From Myxococcales bacterium (GTDB lineage Bacteria; Myxococcota_A; Polyangia; Nannocystales; Nannocystaceae): 64,000 nucleotides of DNA. The stretch lies in contig JACKDV010000010.1 of assembly GCA_020633315.1 (NCBI GenBank), positions 223,296 through 287,295 on the forward strand. The letters run 5' to 3'. The position numbers and the translations under genes were made by a program. This document shows positions 16,994 through 24,931 of this stretch, in pieces; positions within the stretch are counted from its first letter, which is position 1, and every line of letters begins with the position of its first letter. The notes beneath the pieces were generated by a model. The model was not told the origin of the DNA, ran no database searches, and saw only the letters and a program-made list of their open reading frames with translations.

Positions 16994-18637
16994 GTGGCAG
17001 AAGACGACAAGGACTCGACCGCCTCGACCCCGGCCAAGGGGCATCCCCCTGGCCTCTACGTCCTGTTCTCGGCCGAGATGTGGGAGCGCTTCTGCTACTA
17101 CACGATGCGGGGACTGCTCACCCTGTATCTCGTCAAGTCGCTCGCCATGGGCGACGTGCAGGCCTTCGCGATCTACGGGGCCTACACCGCGCTGGTGTAC
17201 GCGGCTCCCGTGATCGGCGGCCAGGTGGCCGACCGCATCCTGGGCTACCGCCGCGCGGTGGTGCTCGGCGGCGTGATGATGATGATCGGCGAGTTCATCA
17301 TCTGCGTCGGCAGCGAGGACGCGATGTTCCTCGGGATGGGGGTCATCATCGTCGGCAACGGCTACTTCAAGGCCAACATCTCCAGCATCGTGGGCAAGCT
17401 CTACGCCGACGGCGATGCCCGTCGGGACTCGGGCTTCACGATCTTCTACATGGGGATCAACATCGGTGCCGTCGGGGCCACCCTGATCGGCGCCCCGGTG
17501 GGCGAGGGGCTGTCGCGCGGCTCGATGGGCGATGCGGGCTACCTGGTCGGCTTCGCGCTGGCCGGCGTGGGCATGATCGCGGGCCTGGCGTTCTTCATCC
17601 TGGGCAAGCACAAGCTCGAGGGCAAGGGCGAGCCCCCCGATCCCGAGCGGCTGAGCCGCTCGGTGATCCCGGGGGTGAGCCTACAGACCCTCACCATCGT
17701 GCTGTCGTTCGCGGTGGTGCCGGCGCTGTACTTCCTGCTGCACTACAAGCAGATCGTCGACTTCATCCTGCTGGGGGCGCTGGCGGTGGTGGTGGTGCAG
17801 CTGCTCGGCGCCGCCTTCGGCGGGGGCGACCGGGTGCAGCGCGATCGCATCTTCGTGCTGATGATCCTCATGGTCTTCAACGTGGTGTTCTGGGCGTGCT
17901 TCGAGCAGGCCGGCACCTCGCTGACCCTGTTCGCCGACCGCAACGTGGACCGCGTGATCTTCGGCTGGGAGATGCCGGCCTCGATGACGCAGTCGTTCAA
18001 CCCGGCCTTCATCATCCTGTTCGGCTCGGTGTTCTCGGTGATGTGGATCCGGCTGGATCAGCGCAACCTCAACCCCAACATCCCCCTCAAGTTCGGGCTG
18101 GGCATCGTCCAGCTCGGCGTGGGCTACCTGCTGCTCTACGTGGGGGCGGGGATGGCCGGCGAGGCGGCCCAGGTGCCGCTGCTGATCCTCGGCCTGATGT
18201 ACCTGCTGCACACCACGGGCGAGCTGTTCCTGTCGCCCATCGGCCTGTCGATGGTGACCAAGCTGGCACCCAAGCACATGACCGGCTCGGTGATGGGGGC
18301 GTGGTTCCTGTCGTTCGCCTTCGCCAACTCGCTGGCTGCGTCCATCGCCCAGCTCACGGGCGGCGGCGGCGAGGAGGGGGGTGGCCCGGTGTGCAAGCTG
18401 GTGGACCAGGCCCGCGGCGTGCTCGCGCCGCCCGAGGGGCCGCTGAGCTCGCTGGTCGACGGGGTCCGCGAGATGGTCACCCAGGAGCACTGGATCAAGA
18501 CCGCCGAGGAGGCCACCAAGAGCCTCGGCGGCTACGTCGACATCTACACGACGATGGGGCTGATCTCGGTGGGGATCGGCCTGGCGCTGTCGCTGGCGTC
18601 GCCGCTGCTCAACAAGATGATGCACGGGGTCAAGTAG
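16994..18637 (+). CDS. POT family proton-dependent oligopeptide transporter
   Basis: 547 residues, 12 or more membrane helices, inner membrane. The family signature ExxERFxYY is present as AEMWERFCYYTMRGLLTLYL near residue 30, with GGxxADRxLGYRR after helix 2 and GNGYFKANISSIVGKLY in helix 4. Predicted to import di/tripeptides or related compounds with protons. GTG 16994 is preceded by AAAAAGGA with good spacing. A soluble loop near residues 455-500 (GGGGEEGGGPVCKLVDQARG) is an insertion between the last helices. A small lipoprotein gene with its own AGGAGG follows after 10 bp, so both are probably cotranscribed. Confidence 0.93.
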   Translation: MAEDDKDSTASTPAKGHPPGLYVLFSAEMWERFCYYTMRGLLTLYLVKSLAMGDVQAFAIYGAYTALVYAAPVIGGQVADRILGYRRAVVLGGVMMMIGEFIICVGSEDAMFLGMGVIIVGNGYFKANISSIVGKLYADGDARRDSGFTIFYMGINIGAVGATLIGAPVGEGLSRGSMGDAGYLVGFALAGVGMIAGLAFFILGKHKLEGKGEPPDPERLSRSVIPGVSLQTLTIVLSFAVVPALYFLLHYKQIVDFILLGALAVVVVQLLGAAFGGGDRVQRDRIFVLMILMVFNVVFWACFEQAGTSLTLFADRNVDRVIFGWEMPASMTQSFNPAFIILFGSVFSVMWIRLDQRNLNPNIPLKFGLGIVQLGVGYLLLYVGAGMAGEAAQVPLLILGLMYLLHTTGELFLSPIGLSMVTKLAPKHMTGSVMGAWFLSFAFANSLAASIAQLTGGGGEEGGGPVCKLVDQARGVLAPPEGPLSSLVDGVREMVTQEHWIKTAEEATKSLGGYVDIYTTMGLISVGIGLALSLASPLLNKMMHGVK

Positions 18638-18647
18638 GAGGAATCAG

Positions 18648-18953
18648 ATGACTCGAGTGACGAAGCTCTGGATGACCGGAATGGTGGCCGCGGTGGTGGC
18701 CACGGGCTGCGGCAGCGAGAAGTGCGACCAGCTCGGCGAGCACCTCGCCGACGTCGCCATCGAGGAGGCCAAGGCCGCGGGGCAAGACGTGGCCGAGGAC
18801 AAGCGCGCCGAGATCGTCAAGAAGACGGTCGACGGCTGCAACGCGGAGCCCCCCAAGGCGGAGGCCCTCGACTGCGCGCTGGCGGCCAAGAGCACCAAGG
18901 ACATGAAGAAGTGCGAGGGCGTCGACGAGGACGCCGCCAAGAAGGAAGGCTGA
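18648..18953 (+). CDS. Small lipoprotein
   Basis: 101 residues with signal MTRVTKLWMTGMVAAVVATGC (lipobox VATGC, Cys21) and a short charged helical mature part containing further cysteines (CDQLGEHL, DGCNAEPP, DCALAAKS, KKCEG), which could pair into two disulfides. The start is fixed by AGGAGGAATCAG immediately upstream. It begins 10 bp after the POT transporter stop. No known function; it may be an envelope accessory of the transporter (inference from spacing only). Confidence 0.8.
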   Translation: MTRVTKLWMTGMVAAVVATGCGSEKCDQLGEHLADVAIEEAKAAGQDVAEDKRAEIVKKTVDGCNAEPPKAEALDCALAAKSTKDMKKCEGVDEDAAKKEG

Positions 18954-18972
18954 GCCTCCCTTGGGGAGGCTC
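18952..18972 (+). terminator. Hairpin between small lipoprotein and AI-2E permease genes
   Basis: A perfect 9-bp stem GAGCCTCCC / GGGAGGCTC with a 3-nt loop spans the lipoprotein stop codon. There is no T run. It may attenuate or stabilise mRNA between the two genes, and it makes the in-frame TTG at 18961 an unlikely start for the downstream gene. Confidence 0.45.
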
Positions 18973-18993
18973 GTGGGCCCGAAGGACCGCCGC

Positions 18994-20175
18994 GTGTCCG
19001 ACGAGACTCCCCTGGCCACCGCCACGGCTGCCCGCACCCTGGTGATGCTGGCCGCGCTGGTGGTGATCGTGTGGGGGCTCAAGCAGGGCGGGGCCCTGCT
19101 GCTGCCGTTCTTGTTCGCGGTGTTCCTGTCGATCCTCGCCGCGCCGCTGGTGCTGTGGCTGGAGCGGCTGCGGGTGCAGCCGGCTCTCGCCGTGCTGGTG
19201 ACGATGCTGGGGGTGCTGGGGGTGCTCGCCGGCTTCGGGGCGCTGCTGACCACCTCGCTGACCGGCTTCGACGAGGCCCTGCCCGGCTACCGTGAGGCGC
19301 TCGACGCCCTGTTCGCCCGGCTCACCGCCCACCTGGGCAGCTACGGCGTGGACCTGAGCGAGCTGCTGCAGGAGGAGCACGTGGAGCCCGGCATGGTGGT
19401 GGGCATGGCGGGCTCGTTCGTGGGCAGCGTGATCGCGGCGCTCTCCAACACCGCGCTGGTCGTGCTGACCATGGTGTTCATCCTGCTCGAGGTGGCCGGC
19501 CTGCCCGGCAAGCTGCGCGCGGCGATGGGCGACCCCCAGGCCGACCTCGCGGAGTTCTCCGCGATCATGCGAGAGGTGCAGCGCTACCTGCTCATCAAGA
19601 CGGCGGTCTCGGCCGTCACGGGGCTGTGCGCCACCCTGCTGCTGATGGTCCTCGGGGTGGACTTCCCCGTGCTGTGGGGCCTGGTCGCCTTCCTGCTCAA
19701 CTTCATCCCCACCGTGGGCTCGGTGATCGCCGCGCTGCCCCCCCTGGCCCTGTCGCTGGTGCAGCCGGAGCTGGGGGTGCTCTCGGCGGTGGTGGTGGGG
19801 CTGGGCTACCTGGGCATCAACACCCTCATCGGCAACATCATCGAGCCGCAGCTCATGGGGCGGCGGCTGGGCCTGTCGCCGCTGGTCGTGTTCCTCTCCC
19901 TGGTGTTCTGGGGCTGGGTGTGGGGCACCGTGGGCATGCTGCTGTCGGTGCCGCTGACGATCGCCGCGCGGATCGTGCTCGAGCGCTCGGAGGGCATGCA
20001 GTGGGTGGCGGTGCTGCTGGGACCGTCGCCCGAGTGGGAGCGCCCTCCGCCGGTGGGGCTGCTGGTGCGGCTGGGGCTGCGCAAGCGGGCGGAGCCCGAG
20101 CGTCCCGAGGCCGTCAGCCCTCCACCCGATCCGGCTTCCGACCCCGAGGAGCGTTCTCCTCCACCAGGCGGATGA
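18994..20175 (+). CDS. AI-2E/YdiK family membrane permease
   Basis: 393 residues with about eight hydrophobic helices. The usual family layout is visible: two N-terminal helices (TLVMLAALVVIVWGL, LLPFLFAVFLSILAAPLVLWLERL), a helical soluble segment, then FPVLWGLVAFLLNFIPTVGSVIAALPP and INTLIGNIIEPQLMGRRLGLSPLVVFLSL, the latter being the hallmark of the AI-2E transporter family (PF01594). The substrate is not predictable. GTG 18994 is preceded by GAAGGA at 7 nt spacing. Its last 62 bp overlap the 3' end of the convergent rimK copy (20114-20175). Confidence 0.9.
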   Translation: MSDETPLATATAARTLVMLAALVVIVWGLKQGGALLLPFLFAVFLSILAAPLVLWLERLRVQPALAVLVTMLGVLGVLAGFGALLTTSLTGFDEALPGYREALDALFARLTAHLGSYGVDLSELLQEEHVEPGMVVGMAGSFVGSVIAALSNTALVVLTMVFILLEVAGLPGKLRAAMGDPQADLAEFSAIMREVQRYLLIKTAVSAVTGLCATLLLMVLGVDFPVLWGLVAFLLNFIPTVGSVIAALPPLALSLVQPELGVLSAVVVGLGYLGINTLIGNIIEPQLMGRRLGLSPLVVFLSLVFWGWVWGTVGMLLSVPLTIAARIVLERSEGMQWVAVLLGPSPEWERPPPVGLLVRLGLRKRAEPERPEAVSPPPDPASDPEERSPPPGG

Positions 20176-21016
20176 TCTTCTCGGCCACGTCGTTGCCGGT
20201 GGCCTTCTCGATGCCCTCGAGCCCGGGGGAGGAGTTGACCTCCATCACCAGCGGCCCGTGGTTGGAGCGCAGCATGTCCACGCCCGCCACCCGCAGGCCC
20301 AGGATCTTGGCCGAGCGCACCGCGGTGCTGCGCTCCTCGGGGCTGAGCTTGGCCCGCTTGGCCGAGCCGCCGCGGTGGAGGTTGGAGCGGAACTCGCCCT
20401 CGGGGCCCTGGCGGATCATCGAGGCGACCACCTTGCCGTCGACCACGAAGGCCCGCACGTCGGCCCCCTCGGCCTCGCGGATGAACTCCTGGATGAGGAT
20501 GTTGGCGTCGAGCTGGCGCAGCGCGGCGATCACCGACTCGGCCGCCTTGTTGGTCTCGGCCAGCACCACCCCGATGCCCTGCGTGCCCTCGAGCAGCTTG
20601 ATCACCAGGGGCGCCCCGCCCACCAGCTCGATCACGCCCTGGATGTCCTCGGGGTTGCGGGCGTAGCCGGTGACCGGCATGCCGATGCCGCGGGCGGCGA
20701 GCAGCTGCAGCGCGCGCAGCTTGTCGCGCGAGCGGGCGATCGCCTGCGAGCCGTTGACCGAGTAGACGTCCATCGCCTCGAACTGCCGCACCACGGCGGT
20801 GCCGTAGAAGGTCTGCGAGGCCCCGATGCGCGGGATGATGGCGTCCACGTCGAGGGGCTTGCCCGCGAGCCGCACCTCGGGCCGGCGGGAGGTGATGTTC
20901 ATGGTGCAGCGGGTGTAGTCGACCACCTGCACCTCGTGCCCACGCGCCTGCGCCGTCTCGCACAGGCGCCGCGTGGAGTACAGCTTGGGAGCGCGGGAGA
21001 GGATCGCGATCTTCAT
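20114..21016 (-). CDS. rimK: RimK-type ATP-grasp alpha-L-glutamate ligase (copy B)
   Basis: 300 residues, the same length as E. coli RimK, with the same opening (MKIAILSRAPKLYSTRRLCE) and core motifs: DAIIPRIGASQTFYGTAVVRQFE, ARSRDKLRALQLLA, APLVIKLLEGTQGIGVVLAET, RSNLHRGGSA and LVMEVNSSPGLEGIEKATG. RimK uses ATP to add glutamate to a C-terminal carboxylate (ribosomal protein S6 in E. coli); here the acceptor is unknown. It is third in a tight operon: the start overlaps the stop of the AstE-like gene by 4 bp (TCAT at 21013-21016). The 3' end overlaps the convergent AI-2E gene. It is very similar to copy A, indicating a local duplication around the hydrolase. Confidence 0.92.
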   Translation of the reverse strand: MKIAILSRAPKLYSTRRLCETAQARGHEVQVVDYTRCTMNITSRRPEVRLAGKPLDVDAIIPRIGASQTFYGTAVVRQFEAMDVYSVNGSQAIARSRDKLRALQLLAARGIGMPVTGYARNPEDIQGVIELVGGAPLVIKLLEGTQGIGVVLAETNKAAESVIAALRQLDANILIQEFIREAEGADVRAFVVDGKVVASMIRQGPEGEFRSNLHRGGSAKRAKLSPEERSTAVRSAKILGLRVAGVDMLRSNHGPLVMEVNSSPGLEGIEKATGNDVAEKIIRLVEENAPRGRKPDRVEG

Positions 21017-22032
21017 GACGAGGAGGACTCCTTGGGCGCGCGGGGGCGGGTGCGAGGCCGGAGCTTGGCCATGTGCACCACCGGATCGCCTCGGTGCACG
21101 ACCGCGGTCTGCAGCAGCCCGATGACGATGCCCTCCTCGCGGGCCCGCAGCACCCGCTCGGTGGCCCCCGCCGCGTTGCCGATGACGGCCAGCCTCTGCT
21201 TGCGCTTCACTCGATCGCCCAGCCCGATCTCCACCCGGCAGAAGCCGCTGCGAGCGGCGCGGATCCAGTGGCTCTTCTCGGTGAGCACCGGCGTGTGCTC
21301 GGCCTGCGGCACGGCCGGGATCATGCGCAGCTCGGCCAGCACCCGGCGGGTGCCCACCACCCCCACCTCGATCGCATGCTCGTCGAAGCGCCCGGCCTCG
21401 CCCCCCTCGAACAGCAGCACGGTGATGTCGTTGCGGGAGGCCTCGGCCCGCAGGGTGCCGGGCTTGGCGGTGGAGTCGAGCACCAGCGGCGCGCCGAAGG
21501 CCTGGGCCAGGCGGCGGGCCCGGGGCGAGCTGAGCTCGCAGCGGATCTGCGGGAGGTTGGTGCGCCCGTTGGAGCCGGTGTGGAAGTCGATGCCGAGCTC
21601 GCCGCGCCGGACCACCCGCTCGAAGAAGGCATGGGCGAGGCGCCCGGTGAGCGAGCCGCGGCGCGAGCCGGGGAAGGCCCGGTTGAGGTCGCGGCGATCG
21701 GGCAGGTAGCGCGAGCCCGCGGTCACGCCGAACACGTTGACCATGGGCACGGCGAGCACGGTGCCCGCCTGCAGGGTGGGATCGAGGGTGAGCACCACCC
21801 GGCGCACGATCTCCACCCCGTTGAGCTCGTCGCCGTGGATGGCCCCGCTCAGCCACACCACCGGGCCGCGCTTGGCCCCGTGGCTCACCACCACCGGCAT
21901 GTGGATCCACTCCCCGGTGGGGAGGCGGGAGATCGGGATGTCCACCGTCTCGAGGGTGCCGGGCGCCACTTCGGTGCCCTCGAGCACGAAGGGGGTCAGC
22001 TCAGCCCTGCGGGCGGTTCTTGGCCGTGCCAC
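21013..22032 (-). CDS. Succinylglutamate desuccinylase/aspartoacylase family hydrolase (M14-like), copy 1
   Basis: 339 residues. Zinc-site motifs of the AstE/AspA family are intact: SGAIHGDELNGVE (His and Glu ligands), GIDFHTGSNGR (third ligand His) and VLLFEGGEAGRFDE (catalytic Glu). The family shares the M14 carboxypeptidase fold and cleaves amide bonds to an amino acid or acyl group. A C-terminal biotinyl/barrel-like part (RVEIGLGDRVKRKQRLAVIG) follows. GTG 22032 overlaps the rimK-A end by 32 bp and has GAGGAG upstream; GTG 21987 is an alternative. Flanked on both sides by RimK ligases, it is a candidate eraser of what they add (inference). Confidence 0.88.
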   Translation of the reverse strand: MARPRTARRAELTPFVLEGTEVAPGTLETVDIPISRLPTGEWIHMPVVVSHGAKRGPVVWLSGAIHGDELNGVEIVRRVVLTLDPTLQAGTVLAVPMVNVFGVTAGSRYLPDRRDLNRAFPGSRRGSLTGRLAHAFFERVVRRGELGIDFHTGSNGRTNLPQIRCELSSPRARRLAQAFGAPLVLDSTAKPGTLRAEASRNDITVLLFEGGEAGRFDEHAIEVGVVGTRRVLAELRMIPAVPQAEHTPVLTEKSHWIRAARSGFCRVEIGLGDRVKRKQRLAVIGNAAGATERVLRAREEGIVIGLLQTAVVHRGDPVVHMAKLRPRTRPRAPKESSSS

Positions 22033-22903
22033 GCTGCACCAGCTCCTCGACCAGCTCCACCACCTTGCCCGCCACGTCCTTGCCGGTGGCCTTCTCGATG
22101 CCCTCGAGCCCGGGGGAGGCGTTGACCTCCATCACCAGCGGCCCGTGGTTGGAGCGCAGGATGTCGACCCCGGCCACGCGCAGGCCCAGGGCCTTGGCCG
22201 AGCGCACCGCGATCGAGCGCTCCTCGGGGGACAGCTTGACCTTCTCGGCGCTGCCGCCTCGGTGGAGGTTGGAGCGGAACTCTCCGGGGGCGGCCTTGCG
22301 GATCATCGAGGCGACGACCTTGCCGTCGACCACGAAGGCCCGGATGTCGGCCCCCTGCGCCTCCTCGATGAACTCCTGCACGAGGATGTTGGCGTCGAGC
22401 TGGCGGAAGGCGGCGATCACCGACTCGGCCGCCTTGTCGGTCTCGGCGAGCACCACCCCCACGCCCTGCGAGCCCTCGAGCAGCTTGATGATGAGCGGGG
22501 CCCCCTTCACGAAGCGGATCGCGGCGTCGATGTCCTCGGGGGTGCGGGTGAAGCCGGTGACGGGCAGGGGGATGCTCGCGCCCGCCAGCACCTGCAGGGC
22601 CCGCAGCTTGTCGCGGGCGCGCGAGATGGCGATGGAGCCGTTGGCCGAGGCCACGCCCGCCATCTCGAATTGGCGCACCACCGCGGTGCCGTAGAAGTTG
22701 AGGGCGGCGCCCACCCGCGGGATCACGGCATCGAACACCAGCGGCTCACCGTCGAGCAGCACCTGGGGCTCGCGCGAGGTGATCGTCATGAAGCAGCGCG
22801 AGAAGTCGACCGTGGTCATCTCGTGACCCCGGCCGCGGCCCGCCTCGAGCAAGCGCTGCGTGGTGTACTTGTGAGGGTCCTGGGTGAGGATGCCGATCTT
22901 CAC
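22001..22903 (-). CDS. rimK: RimK-type ATP-grasp alpha-L-glutamate ligase (copy A)
   Basis: 300 residues, matching E. coli RimK in length and motifs: DAVIPRVGAALNFYGTAVVRQFE, ISRARDKLRALQ, APLIIKLLEGSQGVGVVLAET, FRSNLHRGGSA, GPLVMEVNASPGLEGIEKATG. It should ligate glutamate (or another amino acid) to a protein or peptide C-terminus using ATP, in the cytoplasm. GTG 22903 aligns with the RimK N-terminus. First gene of the rimK-hydrolase-rimK operon. The bipartite cluster motif ends 29 nt upstream of the start (22933-22964, minus strand), so it is probably the operon promoter. Confidence 0.92.
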   Translation of the reverse strand: MKIGILTQDPHKYTTQRLLEAGRGRGHEMTTVDFSRCFMTITSREPQVLLDGEPLVFDAVIPRVGAALNFYGTAVVRQFEMAGVASANGSIAISRARDKLRALQVLAGASIPLPVTGFTRTPEDIDAAIRFVKGAPLIIKLLEGSQGVGVVLAETDKAAESVIAAFRQLDANILVQEFIEEAQGADIRAFVVDGKVVASMIRKAAPGEFRSNLHRGGSAEKVKLSPEERSIAVRSAKALGLRVAGVDILRSNHGPLVMEVNASPGLEGIEKATGKDVAGKVVELVEELVQRGTAKNRPQG

Positions 22904-22932
22904 TGGAGCGATCTCGAGAGGAAGAGGCGGCC

Positions 22933-22964
22933 GATTGGAGCCGAGGTCGACCGCGAAGGATGCA
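22933..22964 (-). promoter_or_regulatory. Cluster motif site S2 (TGCATC-N16-GGCTCCAATC), rimK operon
   Basis: Read on the minus strand: TGCATC, a 16-nt spacer beginning CTT, then GGCTCCAATC. It ends 29 nt before the GTG of rimK-A, a distance suited to a promoter. See the finding on the shared motif. Confidence 0.75.
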
Positions 22965-22970
22965 CACCCT

Positions 22971-23002
22971 AGCGCCCTTTGGCCCCATGGGAGGCTCCAA
23001 GA
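22971..23002 (+). promoter_or_regulatory. Cluster motif site S1 (AGCGCC-N16-GGCTCCAAGA), sigma factor gene
   Basis: Plus-strand site with the conserved 16-nt spacer, again beginning CTT. It is the weakest of the six matches in its left half, but it has GGCTCCAA intact. It points to the ECF sigma gene about 200 bp downstream and would make that gene autoregulated if the sigma factor reads this motif. Confidence 0.55.
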
Positions 23003-23207
23003 CGGGGCGAGGCGCCCCGTGTGGCCGCGCTAGCCTACACTCTTCGGAATCCCTGGTTCTGCTTTGGACCGATCGGAATTCTCGGATCCGATCGTGTTTC
23101 GGACCCCGGGTCGCCGATCGCCGAGGGACGGCGTTCCCAGGGCAAGGAGATCATGGAGTTGGGCCCGATCGCGGAGCGGCATGGGCCTTGCTTTCGATCG
23201 GGGTGCA

Positions 23208-23789
23208 ATGCACACCCACGCCTCGGCCTCCGTGCCCCTTCGCCCTCCGCCGGTCGTCGACCTCGTGATGGCCGCTCAGGCGGGCGATCCCCGGGCACTC
23301 GATCGGCTGTTGCGACAACACTGGCGCTCGATCGAGCGGCTCTGCCGCCGCATGTGCCCCGCCGACGACTCCTTCGAGGATCTGCGGCAGGACGTCTTCA
23401 TCGCCCTGATCCGGGCGCTGCCCAGCTTCCGGGGCCAGGCGGCCTTCTCGACCTGGGCGTACACCATCGTGCGGACCTGCCGGGGCCGACGGCTCCGCAA
23501 GCAGCGGCCGGCCCTCGAGGAGAGCGATCGGGACCAGCTCATGGGCTCGGAGGACGAAGCCAACGGGGCGCCCGACGAGGTGCTGGTCCACCACGAGCTG
23601 GGCGAGCGGCTGGGCCGGGCGATGGCCGGGCTGTCCTCGGTGGACCAGCGGATCCTGGTGATGCGGGATCTCGAGGGCTACAGCGCGGCCGAGGTGGCCA
23701 CGGCCACCGGCCTGACCGTGCCCGCGGTCAAGACCCGCCTGCACCGGGCCCGGGTGGCCATGCGGGGCCAGCTCCAGCCCGACGCCTGA
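23208..23789 (+). CDS. ECF-type RNA polymerase sigma factor
   Basis: 193 residues from ATG 23208. Sigma region 2 is seen in DLVMAAQAGDPRALDRLLRQHW, EDLRQDVFIALIRALPSFRGQAAFSTWAYTIVRTCRGRR. Sigma region 4 is seen in MAGLSSVDQRILVMRDLEGYSAAEVATATGLTVPAVKTRLHRARV. The two regions are joined by a short acidic linker (EEANG-like), as in ECF/sigma-70 family members. No anti-sigma gene is adjacent. The start is uncertain: ATG 23181 (GGAG 4 nt upstream) adds 9 residues and TTG 23064 would add 48. It sits in the middle of the ligase/hydrolase cluster and is the obvious candidate to recognise the six motif sites. Confidence 0.88.
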   Translation: MHTHASASVPLRPPPVVDLVMAAQAGDPRALDRLLRQHWRSIERLCRRMCPADDSFEDLRQDVFIALIRALPSFRGQAAFSTWAYTIVRTCRGRRLRKQRPALEESDRDQLMGSEDEANGAPDEVLVHHELGERLGRAMAGLSSVDQRILVMRDLEGYSAAEVATATGLTVPAVKTRLHRARVAMRGQLQPDA

Positions 23790-23835
23790 GCCCGCGCCGG
23801 TACGGTGCGCGAGATTCGCGAAGATCGAGATCGGG

Positions 23836-23867
23836 TGCACCCTCGGGGCGTCGAGGGGGCTCCAACG
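23836..23867 (+). promoter_or_regulatory. Cluster motif site S3 (TGCACC-N16-GGCTCCAACG), deiminase gene
   Basis: Perfect match to the motif. It ends only 4 nt before ATG 23872 of the deiminase gene, so if it is a promoter the transcript would be leaderless or nearly so. Confidence 0.75.
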
Positions 23868-23871
23868 CTCG

Positions 23872-24924
23872 ATGCGCCTGTGGGCGGTCCTCTACGCGGC
23901 AACCTACCTGCTGACCTCCAACGCGATCCCGCCCACGGACCGCGTGGTGTGGACGCCCACCAAGCCCGAGCGGACGCTGGTGGGCGACTGGGAGTCTCCC
24001 TCGGCCGTCGTGCTGGTGTACGGCGACGAGTGGATGGACACCTACGAGCTGCTGCTCGACCAGCTCACCGAGGTGGTCGACGTGACGGTGCTGGTGGAGG
24101 AGGGGCAGTCGCTCGACGTGGTGGAGGCGGGGATCGATGCGCTCGACGACGCCCATCGGGCGCGGGTGTGGACCCCCGGCCACGAGGTGGACTCGTCGTG
24201 GCCCCGCGACTACGGGCCGCTGCAGACGCGTGAGGCCGACGGGGCGATCGCCTGGCTGGACGCGCTGTACTCGGCCGAGCGCCCCAAGGACGACGACCTG
24301 CCGATCCACCTGGCCGAGTGGTACGGCGCCGGGGTGGAGCCCTTCGAGTTCTCGATCGACGGCGGCGCGGTGGCGAGCAACGGCGCGGGCCTGTGCGTGA
24401 CGACCGACGAGTACCTCGCGCTCGCGGACATCGACGCCGAGGACGAGCCGCTCGTGCAGGTGATGATGGATCGCCTGGGCTGCGAGGGCCTGGTGATGGT
24501 GCCGGCGCTGGCCTACGAGGACACCAAGCACGTCGACCTGGTGATGCAGTTCCTGTCGCCGGAGCTGGTGGTGGTGGCCCGCTTCGATCCCGAGCGGGCA
24601 CCCGACGACGCGGTGCGGGCCAACCGGGCCGCGCGTGCCCTCGCGGCCGCGGCCGAGGCGATGGGGATGCCGCTCCGGATCGAGCGCATCGACAGCCCGC
24701 CGCCGCAGGCCCGGCAGTACCCCAGCTACCTCAACTTCCTCCAGGTGGAGGGCTACCTACTAGTCCCCAGCTACGACATGGTCGACGAGAGCATCGAGCA
24801 GCGGGCCATGAAGCGGCTGGCCGAGCTGGTGCCCGATCGCACCGTGGTGCCGATCCCGTCCGACGACGTGCTGCCCCACGGCGGCGCGGTGCACTGCCTC
24901 ACCTGGGGCATGATGCGAGGGTGA
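23872..24924 (+). CDS. Agmatine deiminase / Porphyromonas-type peptidylarginine deiminase family protein
   Basis: 350 residues with the guanidine-modifying fold. WPRDYGP lies at 110-116, DGG at 163-165, KHVD supplies H220 and D222, and HGGAVHC puts the nucleophile at C342; all catalytic positions of the family are filled. Known members hydrolyse agmatine to N-carbamoylputrescine or convert peptidyl-arginine to citrulline. The N-terminus (MRLWAVLYAATYLLTSNA) looks like a signal or membrane anchor, unusual for cytosolic agmatine deiminase and more like secreted PAD. No ribosome binding site is visible. Lying inside the ligase/hydrolase cluster and sharing its motif, it may modify arginine on the same peptides (inference). 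Confidence 0.85.
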   Translation: MRLWAVLYAATYLLTSNAIPPTDRVVWTPTKPERTLVGDWESPSAVVLVYGDEWMDTYELLLDQLTEVVDVTVLVEEGQSLDVVEAGIDALDDAHRARVWTPGHEVDSSWPRDYGPLQTREADGAIAWLDALYSAERPKDDDLPIHLAEWYGAGVEPFEFSIDGGAVASNGAGLCVTTDEYLALADIDAEDEPLVQVMMDRLGCEGLVMVPALAYEDTKHVDLVMQFLSPELVVVARFDPERAPDDAVRANRAARALAAAAEAMGMPLRIERIDSPPPQARQYPSYLNFLQVEGYLLVPSYDMVDESIEQRAMKRLAELVPDRTVVPIPSDDVLPHGGAVHCLTWGMMRG

Positions 24925-24931
24925 GGAGGGC

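Larger units (their letters stand above)
22904..23207. promoter_or_regulatory. Divergent control region between rimK operon and ECF sigma gene
   Basis: A 304-bp region without a credible gene. It holds two copies of the cluster motif back to back: one on the minus strand (22933-22964) facing rimK-A and one on the plus strand (22971-23002) facing the sigma gene, only 6 bp apart. An AT-richer patch with GGAATTC and GATCGGA/TCCGATC elements follows at 23050-23100. Confidence 0.7.

Noticed and set aside
18961..18993. Upstream TTG start for the AI-2E permease
   Set aside because: The TTG lies in the loop of a 9-bp hairpin and has no ribosome binding site, whereas GTG 18994 has GAAGGA at 7 nt.
20250..20400. 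GTTGGAGC sequences inside the rimK genes
   Set aside because: They encode conserved SNHGP and SNLHRGG residues and lack the partner half-site, so they are not regulatory copies.
21541..21600. GGCTCCAACG-like sequence in the first AstE-like gene (minus strand)
   Set aside because: It encodes the conserved TGSNGR catalytic segment, and no GCACC half lies 16 nt upstream.
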